NCBI RefSeq assembly: GCF_019966575.1
Contig: NZ_JAINFK010000001.1
Span: forward strand, 434,001 to 498,000
Length of the DNA: 64,000 nt
Direction: 5' to 3'
Source: Oricola cellulosilytica
GTDB lineage: Bacteria; Pseudomonadota; Alphaproteobacteria; Rhizobiales; Rhizobiaceae
The translations under genes and the position numbers were made by a program. The notes beneath the pieces are model-generated. The model was not told the DNA's origin. It saw nothing but the letters and a program-made list of their open reading frames with translations, and did not search any database. Shown here piece by piece: positions 20,223 through 29,215 of the stretch; positions within the stretch are counted from its first letter, which is position 1; the number at the start of each line of letters is the position of its first letter.

Positions 20223-20828
20223 TTACTCGGCGCCGAAGAATTCAGGTATCTGGGGGGCGGGAAAGTCGTCCGGGCTGCCGAGCGTCTGGCCAAGGTTGCG
20301 CAGCAGGACTTCAATGTTGACGCTGAGCATCATGGCGAAGCAGGTGACCATGCCGAAATAGATGTAGGCCGCGCGGAACTCGAGCCGCGTTCCCAGAAGC
20401 GCGTTGATGCCGCTGTCCTGCAGCATCCGGTTGAGACCGGACGAGTTGAACAGGATCGGGCTGGAGAAGTGAATCCATGCCTGTTGAAGCAGGAACACGA
20501 TGACGACGGTGGCGGTAATGACGAGAAAGAGCGTCAGTACGAAGCGGGGCCATTTCGGCAGTTGTTCCGACAGCATGTCTATGGAGACAAATCCGCCCCA
20601 CCGGTAGGCGGACGGGGCGATCAGCCCCATCATCCAGATCATCAGGGCGAGCGCGGCTTCTTCCGGCCAGGGCAGCGCGCTGTTGAGCACGTAGCGGTAA
20701 AAAACCTGAAGCAGGATGATGAAGACCATCAGCGCCATCAGGACCCAGGCGATATTCCGGCCAAGAGCGAGGACAACTTCATTGATGCGCCCCAACAACG
20801 CATGCGCCGCACGCAAGCTTGCGATCAT
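20223..20828 (-). CDS. dctQ: TRAP transporter small permease subunit (DctQ family)
   Basis: About 201 residues with four membrane helices, including WVLMALMVFIILLQVFYRYVLNSALPWPEEAALALMIWMMGL, a clear DctQ signature. The start ATG 20828 is supported by GGAGGAG a few bases upstream. The longer reading from 20870 adds an unsupported leader. It pairs with DctM downstream. The GH42 gene ends 97 bases upstream, so it may be the last part of the same transcript. Confidence 0.9.
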   Translation of the reverse strand: MIASLRAAHALLGRINEVVLALGRNIAWVLMALMVFIILLQVFYRYVLNSALPWPEEAALALMIWMMGLIAPSAYRWGGFVSIDMLSEQLPKWPRFVLTLFLVITATVVIVFLLQQAWIHFSSPILFNSSGLNRMLQDSGINALLGTRLEFRAAYIYFGMVTCFAMMLSVNIEVLLRNLGQTLGSPDDFPAPQIPEFFGAE

Positions 20829-20924
20829 CGCAATTCTCCTCCGCTCGAAAACGACGATAGCGATGAGCAATCGATATGCAAGACATCCGGGAGTCCGTAC
20901 CCAGCTTTGCTCAAGGGGAGTGAA

Positions 20925-22916
20925 TTACCGCCGCCGGAAGGCCAGAACAGCGCGCGGGGCGAGCACAGTTTCACCGAACAGGATTTCACCCTCCCCGGCG
21001 ATACCGGAGACATCGACGCTGTCGGGTCCGTAATTGAAGACGTATCGAACACCGCCATTGTCGCGAACGCGTATGTCGCGGTGCAAATCGAGCGCCTCGA
21101 CCCCGGCCTGCCGGAGCAGTTCGCCGACGACCGCCTTTGCCGTCTCCTCATCAGGCCTTCCGGCAAGGTAGTGAATCCTCCCGTTCGTCAGATGCGCCGC
21201 GTAGCCGTCCTTAGACATCCGCACGGCCTTGACACCCTCCCCGGGCATGACGAATTCGCGCCAGCCGTTGAACCGGCCACCCTCCGCCAGCGGCACATCG
21301 ACAAAAGGCGGCAGGCTCTCGACCCGTCGAATCTTCATATCGATCAACTTCCGGAACGGGCCTGGCGGCAGGCCCTCGGCGATCCGGAAGTCGTCGTTCT
21401 TCGAGCCGGTTCGGGGGCCGAGCAGAATCGCTGCGTCACTGTCGGCGAGCGCCTCAAGCACCTCGCCGGGCGCCGAAAAAAGCCCCGGCACGATCACCAG
21501 CTTGCGCCCCGTCACCGCCTCGCCTGACGGCGGCACGACATCAACCGAGACGCCGTGCTGGCGCAGGGCGCGATAGAAACGCAATACGAGATCGAAATAG
21601 TCGAAATCGCGGCCCTGTGGCTGGATCGCCCATGCCCATGCGCTTTCGTAATCGAACACCAGAGCCACGTCCGAGCGAGCGGGATCGGCGACCGCGCCAA
21701 TCGCGTCAAGCTCCCCGGCGACCTGCTTGCAAACGGAATACGCTTCGTTGGGCTCTCCGTCAGGCAGCAGCAGTGCCTCGTGCATCTGCTCCTGCGCGAA
21801 AGAGGGCTGGCGCCATCTGAAATAACTGACGACTTCGGCCCCGGCAGCAAAAGCCTCCCAAGCCCAAAGGCGTACGGCGCCTGGAGACGGCGCGGGGTTC
21901 CACGGCGCCCAGTTGACCGGTCCCGGCTGCTGTTCCATCACCCACCAACGGCCATCCGCCTCGCCGTTGCGGACCTGGCCGCACGCCCGGTAGAGATCGT
22001 GGTGAAGCGCCTGGTTGTCGGGATCACCGACGCCGAGATAGCGTTGCTTGTTGTCCTCGTCCTTCGTGTCGCGATCGAGAAATCCGATGGGATAAGCGTC
22101 CCATGACGCGATATCGAGATCGGCGCTGACATCATAGTGGTCGAACGCCACGAAACGGCCCATGAAATTGTGCGCGATCGGGATTTCGGGCGAGTGTTCC
22201 CGGATGATCTCGGTCTGGATGCGGTTGAAGGCGATGACCTGATCCGACGAATAGCGCTGGAAGTCCATCGCATGAGCCGGATTGACTTCGGTCACCGCGA
22301 GATTCGGCAGTTCGACCTCTTCGAACGAGCGGTATTCCATCGACCAGAAAACGTTGCCCCAGGCCCGGTTGAGGGCGTCTGGCGACTGGTATTTCTGGCC
22401 GAGCCAGTCACGAAAGCCGGACAGAGCGGCGGCGGAATAGCTTTCGACCGTGTCGTGGCAGCCATACTCGTTGTCGGTCTGCCATGCGGCGAGCGCGGGA
22501 TGGCGGCCATACCGCTTCGCCAGCAGGGTCACGATGCGGGCGCATTCGCGGCGATATCCCTGATGGCTGAAGCAATAATGGCGGCGTGAGCCGAAGCCGC
22601 GGGTCTTCCCGTCGCGGCCGACAGCCAGCATGTCGGGCATCGAATCGACCAGCCATTTGGGCGGGGTGGCCGTCGGCGTGCCGAGCACGACGTTCAGGCC
22701 GTTCGCGTGCAAGGTTTCGAAAGCCCGGTCCAGCCACTCGAAGTCGGTCCGGCCGGGATCGGGTTCCAGCCTGCTCCAGGCGAATTCACCGATGCGAACA
22801 TGCGTTATGCCGGCCTCCGCCATCATCCGGGCGTCGTCGGTCCAGCGCTCCTGCGGCCAGTGTTCGGGATAATAGCAAACGCCCAGTGTCTGCTTGCGCG
22901 TGGTCTTCATCACCAT
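20925..22916 (-). CDS. GH42 beta-galactosidase
   Basis: A 663-residue cytoplasmic glycoside hydrolase family 42 enzyme. Seen: LGVCYYPEHWP at the N-terminus, the substrate-pocket TPTATPPKWL, the acid/base region WQTDNEYGCHDT (Glu about residue 150) and a nucleophile candidate in VMEQQPGPVNW (about 325), followed by the trimerisation domain from about 400. No signal peptide, so it acts on imported beta-galactosides. It is placed between the lactonase and the TRAP genes. Confidence 0.92.
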   Translation of the reverse strand: MVMKTTRKQTLGVCYYPEHWPQERWTDDARMMAEAGITHVRIGEFAWSRLEPDPGRTDFEWLDRAFETLHANGLNVVLGTPTATPPKWLVDSMPDMLAVGRDGKTRGFGSRRHYCFSHQGYRRECARIVTLLAKRYGRHPALAAWQTDNEYGCHDTVESYSAAALSGFRDWLGQKYQSPDALNRAWGNVFWSMEYRSFEEVELPNLAVTEVNPAHAMDFQRYSSDQVIAFNRIQTEIIREHSPEIPIAHNFMGRFVAFDHYDVSADLDIASWDAYPIGFLDRDTKDEDNKQRYLGVGDPDNQALHHDLYRACGQVRNGEADGRWWVMEQQPGPVNWAPWNPAPSPGAVRLWAWEAFAAGAEVVSYFRWRQPSFAQEQMHEALLLPDGEPNEAYSVCKQVAGELDAIGAVADPARSDVALVFDYESAWAWAIQPQGRDFDYFDLVLRFYRALRQHGVSVDVVPPSGEAVTGRKLVIVPGLFSAPGEVLEALADSDAAILLGPRTGSKNDDFRIAEGLPPGPFRKLIDMKIRRVESLPPFVDVPLAEGGRFNGWREFVMPGEGVKAVRMSKDGYAAHLTNGRIHYLAGRPDEETAKAVVGELLRQAGVEALDLHRDIRVRDNGGVRYVFNYGPDSVDVSGIAGEGEILFGETVLAPRAVLAFRRR

Positions 22917-22945
22917 TCCGATCTAAGATCAGGATTCGTTAATCC

Positions 22946-23812
22946 CTAAAGTGCGACAGCGGATTCGTATTTCGGCCGGACCGGCGTGCTCACGAGGAAT
23001 GTGCTTCCCGCATGGGTGTCGGCCTCGCGCTCCGTGTGATTCATGCCCTCCCACGCCGAGGTGACAGCCAGCAGACCGTCGCCCACAAACGCCGGACAGG
23101 ATGGCTGGCGCGCGGGAACGGCTATGGTCAGGAGGCGGTCGCCGGAGGGCGAGTAACAGTCGAGCGCCGAGGCCCCCCATCGCGCGTTCCAGAGATTGCC
23201 GTCGGCATCGATAACGGCGCCGTCAAGTCCGCCCTTGCCGCCCGAATGGTCGATGAAAACCTCCGGATCGGATACGGGCGCGCCGGTCGCCGGATCGACG
23301 GCGACGCTCATCAGTTTCGCAGCCGCCGTGTCGGCGAAATACGCCTTGGCGCCGTCGGGAGAAAAGCAGATCGCGTTCGGGATCGTGACATTGCCGTAGA
23401 GCTTGTCGACGGTGCCGCGAAAATAGCGATAAATCGCGCCCGCTTCCTTTTCCGCCCGCTTTCCCATGGTTCCGAACCAGAACGCGCCCGAGGGGTGGAC
23501 CCGGGCATCGTTCGAGCGTGTCGCGGCATTGTCGGCTTCCACGGAAACGTGCTGCACGATCCCGCCCGATTTCGTGTCGAGAACCGACAGGCCCGTTTCT
23601 GTCAGCAACAGGTCGCGATCGCCATCGATCACTGCCATGGCGCTCGTCATCTCCGGCAGATCAATAGAGGTCTCCATCCGGTCAGCCATGTTCATCGCAT
23701 GACGTTTCCGCCCGACGATATCGAACCAGAACAGCGTGTCGCGCGCCGGGTCGTAAAGCGGGCCCTCGCCCAGTTCACAGCGCGTTCCGGAAAGGATGGA
23801 GACTTCTGCCAT
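22946..23812 (-). CDS. SMP-30/gluconolactonase/LRE-family sugar lactonase
   Basis: A 288-residue six-bladed beta-propeller lactonase. Metal-binding positions of the family can be seen: Glu in CELGEGPLYDP, Asn in ATRSNDARVHPSGAFWFGTM, Asn/Asp in IPNAICFSPDG and GLDGAVIDADGNLWNARW. In this operon the expected substrate is galactono-lactone from the dehydrogenase encoded at 25430, giving galactonate. Substrate is inferred from the neighbours and not from sequence. Confidence 0.88.
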   Translation of the reverse strand: MAEVSILSGTRCELGEGPLYDPARDTLFWFDIVGRKRHAMNMADRMETSIDLPEMTSAMAVIDGDRDLLLTETGLSVLDTKSGGIVQHVSVEADNAATRSNDARVHPSGAFWFGTMGKRAEKEAGAIYRYFRGTVDKLYGNVTIPNAICFSPDGAKAYFADTAAAKLMSVAVDPATGAPVSDPEVFIDHSGGKGGLDGAVIDADGNLWNARWGASALDCYSPSGDRLLTIAVPARQPSCPAFVGDGLLAVTSAWEGMNHTEREADTHAGSTFLVSTPVRPKYESAVAL

Positions 23813-23815
23813 GGA

Positions 23816-24475
23816 TCACACCTCGACCGTTCCGGAAAAGACAGCATCCCATGCCTGCACGGTGCGGTGTGCCCGCGCGGCGATCTCCTTCAGTTCCATC
23901 CCCGGCCGGAAGATCGATGATCCGAGACCGAAGACGCGAATGCCCTGCTCTCCGTAGGTTTCGAAATCCAGCTCCGAGACGCCACCGACCGCGCCGACGA
24001 TCGTTCCCGCGGGCAGGACAGCGGATATCGCCTTGATGCCCGTTGCGCCCAGCACACTTGCCGGAAAGAACTTGAGGCCGGAGGCGCCTGCCGCGAGCGC
24101 GGCGAGAGCCTCTGTTGGCGAAAACACGCCGGGCATCGTCACCATGGCGTGTGCGCCAGCGCGCGCCAGCACGCCCGGATCGACATTCGGCGACACCAGC
24201 AGCCGTCCGCCGGCGTCATGCAGGCGATCGACGTCTGCAGTGCCCAGCACCGTTCCGGCTCCGACGAGCGCGTCTTTTCCGTGCGCCCTTGCTACCGCCT
24301 CGATGGAATTGAAGGGATCGGGCGAGTTCAGTGGAATCTCGATCGCCTCGAACCCGGCATCGACAAGTGCCGACGCTACATCGAGCGCCTCCGCCGGGGG
24401 CAAGCCGCGCAGGATCGCGATCAGTTCGCGCTTCATTTTCGGCCACCGGGCCGATCTCTGCGTTTCTTTCGCCAT
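23816..24475 (-). CDS. dgoA: 2-dehydro-3-deoxy-6-phosphogalactonate aldolase
   Basis: A KDPG/KDPGal aldolase of 219 residues: ELIAILRGLPPAEAL near the start, Glu in AIEIPLNSPDP (about 46) and the Schiff-base Lys in GLKFFPAS (about 133). The form IPLNSP is typical of KDPGal aldolases, where KDPG aldolases have a different stretch. It cleaves KDPGal to pyruvate and glyceraldehyde-3-phosphate. Start ATG 24475, with GGGAG nine bases upstream, 16 bases past the dgoK stop. Confidence 0.9.
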   Translation of the reverse strand: MAKETQRSARWPKMKRELIAILRGLPPAEALDVASALVDAGFEAIEIPLNSPDPFNSIEAVARAHGKDALVGAGTVLGTADVDRLHDAGGRLLVSPNVDPGVLARAGAHAMVTMPGVFSPTEALAALAAGASGLKFFPASVLGATGIKAISAVLPAGTIVGAVGGVSELDFETYGEQGIRVFGLGSSIFRPGMELKEIAARAHRTVQAWDAVFSGTVEV

Positions 24476-24491
24476 CTCGTTCAGCTCCCGG

Positions 24492-25433
24492 TCAAACGGG
24501 CTCCTGTTTCCAGAGCACCGATGCGGCTTCGCGCAGGCCGGCGATCGCCAGCGCGTCGCCATCATGAATGCGGCACCCGACGCCGGCAACAGCAAGAGCC
24601 TCGCGGTAGAGACCGCCCAGCACGCCGCCGCCAACCAGATCGATCTCGCCCGACAACGAGAACCGCGTCAACGCCCCGGCTATCTCCTGACCGATCAGAT
24701 AGCCGGACAGGCGCGCCCGCGCCTCGGCGGGCGAAAGATCCAGCAGCAGACCCGCCGACCGGATCGAAAACAGCCGGGCCGATATGTCCGTCGGCGAGCG
24801 GAGGCTGGCGGCCACCGCGTCGCGAAACACCGGAGAAGCCGGGTCGATCGGTTCGCTACCGGTCATGTGCCGCAGGACCGAGTGTTGGGCCGCCACGGAG
24901 AACAGGTCGCCGGTCATGAAGGTCACGAAGGTCGCGACCTTGTCGCCGTTCATCTGAACCCACTTGGAATGTGTGCCCGGCATGCAGATCACGCGGGAGA
25001 CACCGTTATCCAGCGTCGACAGCCGCGACAGTCCGAGCAACTGCGTCTCCTCACCACGCATGACATCCGGAGACCGTGTATCCGTCTTGCTGAACCCGGG
25101 AAGAATGCGCACGTCGCGCCTGATCCCCGGAATACGCACGGCATTCTCCGCAATCGCCTGCAGCGGGGCCGGGACCGGTATATATCCCGCTTCTGCCCAA
25201 CCCTGGCGCGATCCGACCATGCCGCACATGACCACCGGCACGGCGGCGGGTACGGAAAGTGCCTCCAGATGCCGTTCCAGTATGTCCGCGAAGCGGTCCC
25301 GGGGCGTCGACGCCATACCCTCGCCTGACTTTCGCTCGCCCTGCACGTCGCCGCTTGAAGACAGTGCCCAGACGCGCAGATGCGACGTGCCCCAATCGAC
25401 CGCGACGAAAGCCGGTTTGCCGCTCTCCGTCAA
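24492..25433 (-). CDS. dgoK: 2-dehydro-3-deoxygalactonokinase
   Basis: A 313-residue sugar kinase with FVAVDWGTSHLRVWAL at the N-terminus, MCGMVGSRQGWAEAGYIPVPA, and CMPGTHSKWVQM. All are typical of DgoK, which phosphorylates 2-dehydro-3-deoxygalactonate. The start is a TTG at 25433 that overlaps the dehydrogenase stop as TTGA. The reading frame runs on upstream but that part overlaps the dehydrogenase gene and is unconserved. Confidence 0.92.
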   Translation of the reverse strand: MTESGKPAFVAVDWGTSHLRVWALSSSGDVQGERKSGEGMASTPRDRFADILERHLEALSVPAAVPVVMCGMVGSRQGWAEAGYIPVPAPLQAIAENAVRIPGIRRDVRILPGFSKTDTRSPDVMRGEETQLLGLSRLSTLDNGVSRVICMPGTHSKWVQMNGDKVATFVTFMTGDLFSVAAQHSVLRHMTGSEPIDPASPVFRDAVAASLRSPTDISARLFSIRSAGLLLDLSPAEARARLSGYLIGQEIAGALTRFSLSGEIDLVGGGVLGGLYREALAVAGVGCRIHDGDALAIAGLREAASVLWKQEPV

Positions 25434-26188
25434 AGCATCCCCCCGTCGGCAATCAGGGTCTGGGCGGTGATCATCGCCGAGGCGCCGGACGCCAGGAACA
25501 GGCACGGGCCGACCATGTGTTCGGGCTGGATCGGCGCCTTGATGCACTGGCGGGCGAGCATCGCGTTCAACCCCTCTTCCGTGACCCAGAGCTCCTTCTG
25601 CCGCCCGGTCATGACCCAGCCGGGGGCGATTGCGTTCACACGGATGTTGTCGGTGCCAAGCTTTCCTGCAAGCGCCTTGGTGAGGCCCACAATTCCGGCC
25701 TTGGCGGCCGTGTATGCCGGCATGTCGCCAATATTCAGCATGTAGGACGTCGAGGTGAAGTTGACGATAGTGCCTCCGCCCGCCGCCTTCATGCCCGGCG
25801 CAACAGCCTGCGCCATGAAGAATTGCGGCCGAAGATTGATTGCCAGATTGTTCTCCCAATAGGCCTCGTCAACGGCGCCGATCTCGTGCCGGTCGTCCCA
25901 TGCCGCGTTATTGACCAGTACGGTGACCGGGCCGTGTGCCCGGGCTGCTTTCGATGCGGCCTCCTTCAGGGCGGCGATATCGCGAAGATCGGTCTTCAGG
26001 AACAGCGGCCGGTGCACGGCAGATGGTGCGAGGCGCTCCACGAGCGCTGTACTGTCGTCTTCGAGGATGTCGACGAACGCCACCTTGGCGCCCTGGGCGA
26101 CGAAGCCCTCGGTAAGCGCCGCGCCGATCCCCGTTCCACCGCCCGTAATCAGAACGGAAGCATCCCTGAGATCATTGAAAATCGTCAT
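25430..26188 (-). CDS. SDR-family sugar dehydrogenase, probable galactose 1-dehydrogenase
   Basis: A classical short-chain dehydrogenase of 252 residues. The cofactor motif TGGGTGIGAAL is near residue 20, LVNNAAW near 90, the catalytic Ser in VNFTSTSY, the YTAAK pair near 158-162 and IAPGWVMTGRQ. An Asp after beta-2 (AFVDI) favours NAD. The operon suggests oxidation of galactose to its lactone, the first step of the De Ley-Doudoroff route. Related sugars such as fucose or arabinose are possible. Start ATG 26188, one base past the alpha-galactosidase stop. Confidence 0.82.
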   Translation of the reverse strand: MTIFNDLRDASVLITGGGTGIGAALTEGFVAQGAKVAFVDILEDDSTALVERLAPSAVHRPLFLKTDLRDIAALKEAASKAARAHGPVTVLVNNAAWDDRHEIGAVDEAYWENNLAINLRPQFFMAQAVAPGMKAAGGGTIVNFTSTSYMLNIGDMPAYTAAKAGIVGLTKALAGKLGTDNIRVNAIAPGWVMTGRQKELWVTEEGLNAMLARQCIKAPIQPEHMVGPCLFLASGASAMITAQTLIADGGML

Positions 26189-26189
26189 C

Positions 26190-28310
26190 TCAAACGACCC
26201 TGTTCCTGACACCCTCGACGACCAGCATCGTCGCCGGAAACGCGTTCGGCAATGGCAGCCCGGATGTCATCAAGACCTGACCAGACAGGCGCATTGCCAC
26301 TCCTTCCATGAGTCCGGTCGCCGCCTTCCTGTTGAGAACCGGAGCGACGTCTTCCGGATTGACGAGTCGAACATCGTAGATCGCCTCCGGATCGAGGCCT
26401 GCCAGGGCGAAAGGCCGAGCCGCGATGGGCCGGGACGAGCCCGCCTGGCCCTTGAACAGAATGAACCGTTCTCTGTCCTGCGCCACGAATATTTCCGCGA
26501 ATACCTCCGAATCGTGGCTCTCGAGGAGATGTAGCCGCGACGAGAACAGGAAATCGCGGTGATCCTTCCACCAGCGCGTGATCCGCTTGAGCGTGTCCGC
26601 CTCGTCGTCGGTCAGTTCGCGCGGATCCATCTCGAACCCCATATGCCGCTGCGCGGCCACCCATGCGCGGAAGGCGATCGGCAGGACGCGGCCCGAGGTA
26701 TGGCACTTGCGCGGGCCGACGTGACTTCCGACGAACTCCGGCGGCAGCCAGCGCGCCGCCTCGTGCTGCATGCGCAAGCGTTCGAGCGCGTCGTTTGAAT
26801 CCGACAGCCAGACGCGCGGCGCATGGGCCAGAATGCCGTAGTCGATCCGACCGCCGCCGGACGCGCAGCTTTCGAAGTCCACACCGGGATGGGCTTCCCG
26901 CAGACGGGCGAGCAACGCGTACAGTTCCGTCGTCTGCCGCGCGTCACCGCCGGTCAGAATGCGGTTGTGATCCCACTTAACGTAGTCGGCGCCGGTCTCT
27001 GCGAGGATCGCGTCGATCCGCTCGAACAGATAATCGGCCACGCCCGGAGAGGTCAGGTCCAGCACGAACTGGTTTCTGCCCGATGGCTGCGTGTCCGGCC
27101 CCAGGAGCCAGTCGGGATGCGCGCGATAAAGATCGCTGTCCTTGTTGACCATCTCCGGCTCGAACCAGATGCCGAAGCGCATGCCGAGAGCGGAGACATG
27201 ATCGCCCAGCGGCTTCAACCCTTCCGGAAATTTTTGCTGATCGACGGTCCAGTCGCCGAGGCTCGTAGTGTCGTCGTTGCGGCCCTTGAACCAGCCATCG
27301 TCGAGGACGAAGCGCTCCGCGCCGAGTTCGGCCGCCCTGGCCGCGATTTCCTTCAGTTCGGCGACGTCGTGACGGAAATAGACCGCCTCCCAGCAATTGT
27401 AGTGCACGGGCCGGAAGACAGGGCGTTCGTGGAGGCTTCGAACGTGGGCGTGGAAAGCGTGCATCAGGCCGTTGAGCCCTGCGTCCGACCAGCCGAGGAT
27501 CATTTCGGGAGAGCGATCTCCCGGTTCCCCGACACCGTCGCCCGCAATTGCGAACTGCACCTGACGGCGGCCGTCCGGGAGTTCCTCGGCGATCATCCTG
27601 TGACCGCCGGACCATGCCAGCGCCGCTCCAAGCGCGGACCCCGCATTCTCTCCGGTTGAATCCCCGAGAAACGTCACGCCCGGGAAATTCGCATGGCCGG
27701 TTCTTCCCTCGCGGCTTTCGCGCACATGCTGCCCGATGCGGAACCGTGTCTCCTGGTGCTGGAACTCCCCGCACCACCGTCCGCCATGGTCGAGAATGCG
27801 CGGCATCGACGCCGGCACCGGAACCGCGCCGACCGAAACCCACCGCGCCTCGACGCCGTTGCCCGCTGCGGCGTGCGTTGCGACGGAGAGAAGGCCGGTT
27901 GCCGCGTTCAGCGCGACATCAATCTGCAGCGAAACCCCTTGCGACGAACTCACATCGGCGACGGTGAAGGAGAGCGCGTGGTCCGACGAAGCGACGGCAT
28001 CGCGCAGGCGCAGATCCGGAAGGAGCACATGACCGTCGCTGCCGAGCAGGGTGAGGCCCGGATGACCCTGCCAGCCCGTCGTCGCCACGGGACACAAGGT
28101 CAGCGGCACGAAAGGATCGAGCTGTCCGGAAGAGACATTGGGAATCGTTCCCAGCGCGAGCGCCTCGATATCCTCCGCTTCGGGCAGCGGAGGGCCGTAC
28201 CAGACCAGGGCAGGAACACCCCCGGCAAAGCTTGCAAGCACGGCGGTGCGCCCGCCGCCATCCAGACGCCAGCACTCGACCGGTTTCAATTCCACACCCG
28301 ATGTCTGCAT
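26190..28310 (-). CDS. GH36 alpha-galactosidase
   Basis: A 706-residue cytoplasmic glycoside hydrolase. The nucleophile motif YVKWDHNR (Asp about residue 446) and the acid/base motif SCASGGGRID (Asp about 490) are both present, together with RFVLDDGWFKGRNDD and IWFEPEMVN. It releases galactose from melibiose- or raffinose-type alpha-galactosides brought in by the adjacent ABC importer. The ATG at 28310, two bases past the permease stop, is chosen. The frame extends upstream only through the permease gene. Confidence 0.94.
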   Translation of the reverse strand: MQTSGVELKPVECWRLDGGGRTAVLASFAGGVPALVWYGPPLPEAEDIEALALGTIPNVSSGQLDPFVPLTLCPVATTGWQGHPGLTLLGSDGHVLLPDLRLRDAVASSDHALSFTVADVSSSQGVSLQIDVALNAATGLLSVATHAAAGNGVEARWVSVGAVPVPASMPRILDHGGRWCGEFQHQETRFRIGQHVRESREGRTGHANFPGVTFLGDSTGENAGSALGAALAWSGGHRMIAEELPDGRRQVQFAIAGDGVGEPGDRSPEMILGWSDAGLNGLMHAFHAHVRSLHERPVFRPVHYNCWEAVYFRHDVAELKEIAARAAELGAERFVLDDGWFKGRNDDTTSLGDWTVDQQKFPEGLKPLGDHVSALGMRFGIWFEPEMVNKDSDLYRAHPDWLLGPDTQPSGRNQFVLDLTSPGVADYLFERIDAILAETGADYVKWDHNRILTGGDARQTTELYALLARLREAHPGVDFESCASGGGRIDYGILAHAPRVWLSDSNDALERLRMQHEAARWLPPEFVGSHVGPRKCHTSGRVLPIAFRAWVAAQRHMGFEMDPRELTDDEADTLKRITRWWKDHRDFLFSSRLHLLESHDSEVFAEIFVAQDRERFILFKGQAGSSRPIAARPFALAGLDPEAIYDVRLVNPEDVAPVLNRKAATGLMEGVAMRLSGQVLMTSGLPLPNAFPATMLVVEGVRNRVV

Positions 28311-28312
28311 CG

Positions 28313-29164
28313 TCAGCCCTTGGTCGCCCCAAGGGTCAGACCAGCGATGAAATGCCTTTGCATGAGGAAGAACATTAGCACCGGCGGCAGGGCCGCAACG
28401 ATCGAGCCCGCGCTCATCAGGTGATAGGCGGCACGGTATTGAGCGTTGAAGGAGGTGATGCCCGCGGTCACGGGCTGGCTTTCCGCGCCCTGCGTCAGCA
28501 CGACGGCCCAGAAATAGTCGTTCCAGATGAACGTGAATATGAGCACGGAAAGGGCCGCAAGCGCCGGCTTCATCAGCGGCAGGATGATGAACCAGAAGAT
28601 GCGCCACTCGGCAACGCCCTCGACCCGCGCCGCCTCAACCAATTCGAAGGGGAGCGCGCGGATGAAATTGCGCATGAAGAGGGTGCAAAACCCGGTCTGA
28701 AAGGCGATATGAAACAGCACGAGGCCGGTCTTGGTGTTATAGAGGCCGAGATCGAGCGTGAGATCGCGCACGGGCACCATCAGGATCTGGAACGGCACGA
28801 AGTTTCCGGCCACGAACATGAAGAATATCCAGAGGTTCGCGCGGAACCGATACACACCCAGCGCGAAGCCGGTCATCGATGAGAGCGCCACCGCACCGAT
28901 CACCGTGGGCACGGTGATCAGGACCGAATTGAGCAGATAGCGCGGCATGTCGCTTTCGAAGAAGACGCGGCGATAGTTGTTGATGCCCTCGAAGGTGGAC
29001 GGCCATCCCCAGTAATTGCCCGTCGTGAAATCCGAATCCGGCTTGATCGAGAAGATCGCGACGGCGATGAGCGGCAGCAGCCAGGCGATCAGGGCAACCG
29101 GCAGCAGGCCCTGATAGGTGAGTTGCCAGGCGCGGGGCGCCCTTTCGATCGGTTTCGGAAACAT
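28313..29164 (-). CDS. sugar ABC transporter permease (MalG type)
   Basis: A 283-residue inner-membrane protein with six predicted helices. The ATPase-contact EAA loop is EAARVEGVAEWRIFWFIILPLMKPALA (about residues 190-216), as in carbohydrate uptake family 1. It is the second permease of the importer. It starts 51 bases after the other permease gene and its stop is two bases from the alpha-galactosidase start. Confidence 0.95.
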   Translation of the reverse strand: MFPKPIERAPRAWQLTYQGLLPVALIAWLLPLIAVAIFSIKPDSDFTTGNYWGWPSTFEGINNYRRVFFESDMPRYLLNSVLITVPTVIGAVALSSMTGFALGVYRFRANLWIFFMFVAGNFVPFQILMVPVRDLTLDLGLYNTKTGLVLFHIAFQTGFCTLFMRNFIRALPFELVEAARVEGVAEWRIFWFIILPLMKPALAALSVLIFTFIWNDYFWAVVLTQGAESQPVTAGITSFNAQYRAAYHLMSAGSIVAALPPVLMFFLMQRHFIAGLTLGATKG

Positions 29165-29215
29165 CTCAGCAGGCCTCCCCTTCCGAGAGACGAGTTGTCC
29201 TCATACGCACGGCAC

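Noticed and set aside
19953-21527. Plus-strand open frame across dctM, dctQ and the beta-galactosidase
   Set aside because: Spans three real genes on the other strand, charged low-complexity product, no ribosome-binding site.
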